Assembly (NCBI RefSeq): GCF_000719475.1
Contig: NZ_JOGO01000027.1
Location: 10,432 to 74,431 of the forward strand
Direction: 5' to 3'
DNA from: Streptomyces sp. NRRL F-5630
Lineage (GTDB): Bacteria > Actinomycetota > Actinomycetes > Streptomycetales > Streptomycetaceae
DNA: 64,000 nucleotides
In this document: positions 63,938 to 64,000 of the stretch, in pieces
Layout of the letters: the number at the start of each line of letters is the position of its first letter
Numbering within the stretch: the first letter of the stretch is position 1
Program-made: the position numbers and the translations under genes
Notes under the pieces: model-generated
Told to the model about the DNA's origin: nothing
Seen by the model: the letters and a program-made list of their open reading frames with translations, nothing else
Databases searched by the model: none

Positions 63938-64000
63938 CTGTCTCTTATACACATCTCCCAGCCCACGAGACTAAGGCGAATCTCGTATGCCGTCTTCTGC
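63938..64000 (+). other. Illumina Nextera adapter read-through (artificial sequence)
   Basis: CTGTCTCTTATACACATCT (63938-63956) is the Nextera transposase mosaic end. It is followed by the read-2 adapter segment (63957-63971, one mismatch), the eight-base i7 index TAAGGCGA (N701, 63972-63979) and the P7 sequence ATCTCGTATGCCGTCTTCTGC (63980-64000). These bases are not from the organism. A minus-strand frame reading into it begins MYKRQ, a known tell-tale of this adapter in databases. Confidence 0.98.

Noticed and set aside
63416..63952. Minus-strand frame beginning MYKRQ
   Set aside because: It starts inside the Nextera adapter and is antisense to the TetR gene; it is an artefact.

Overview
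The window is a high-GC (visibly above 70%) actinobacterial contig that is almost certainly Streptomyces. It has codon-third-position G/C bias, frequent GTG/TTG starts, a Rex-controlled heme operon, a two-domain geosmin synthase, an EshA-type shell protein, DUF2637 and DUF3558 families, and futalosine-route menaquinone genes. No tRNA, rRNA, CRISPR array, IS element or prophage is visible. The last 63 bases are not genomic: they are an Illumina Nextera adapter with an i7 index, so the 3' end is an assembly edge, and the first gene is cut at the 5' edge.

Layout. 0-6.5 kb: a glutaredoxin-like fragment, then the overlapping rex-hemA-hemC-cobA/hemD-hemB operon behind a Rex operator (early tetrapyrrole synthesis tied to NADH/NAD+). 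6.7-12.5 kb: a GNAT enzyme, a secreted GH127 arabinofuranosidase with three ricin-type repeats, and a SulP anion transporter translationally coupled to a beta-carbonic anhydrase. 12.9-19.4 kb: a run of small accessory genes (kinase-like protein, sirtuin, DinB, VOC, cupin/zinc-ribbon) ending in a divergent TetR/MFS pair with an excellent palindromic operator. 19.5-23.7 kb: geosmin synthase divergent from a Family 2B encapsulin-like (EshA) shell protein, the most interesting locus here. 23.9-37.6 kb: lipoproteins, a membrane-tethered HTH protein, an aminotransferase, divergent argS/lysS, a DUF2637 membrane protein, two DUF3558 lipoproteins and RtcB. 37.5-43.3 kb: SDR, YnfA-like, GNAT, an LLM flavoenzyme/FMN reductase operon, cupin, Uma2 and an unknown protein.

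43.7-50.7 kb: hemL, a histidine phosphatase and a System II cytochrome c maturation operon (TlpA/ResA-like, CcdA, ResB, CcsB/ResC), placing heme supply next to heme use. 51-54.2 kb: a methyltransferase divergent from a GntR/HutC regulator with palindromic sites, a nucleoside deaminase and a PLDc_N membrane protein with a 7-residue repeat. 54.3-60.1 kb: menaquinone genes of the futalosine branch (UbiD, MqnP, UbiX, an Lrp/AsnC regulator, MqnE) with an antisense rhomboid protease. 60.2-63.9 kb: a GNAT enzyme, DUF4229, a short cysteine-containing leader peptide ahead of a DAACS-family symporter, and a TetR regulator.

Boundaries come from reading frames, ribosome sites, overlaps and family lengths. 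No database search was possible. Functions are assigned by motif recognition, and all operator and terminator calls are by eye.
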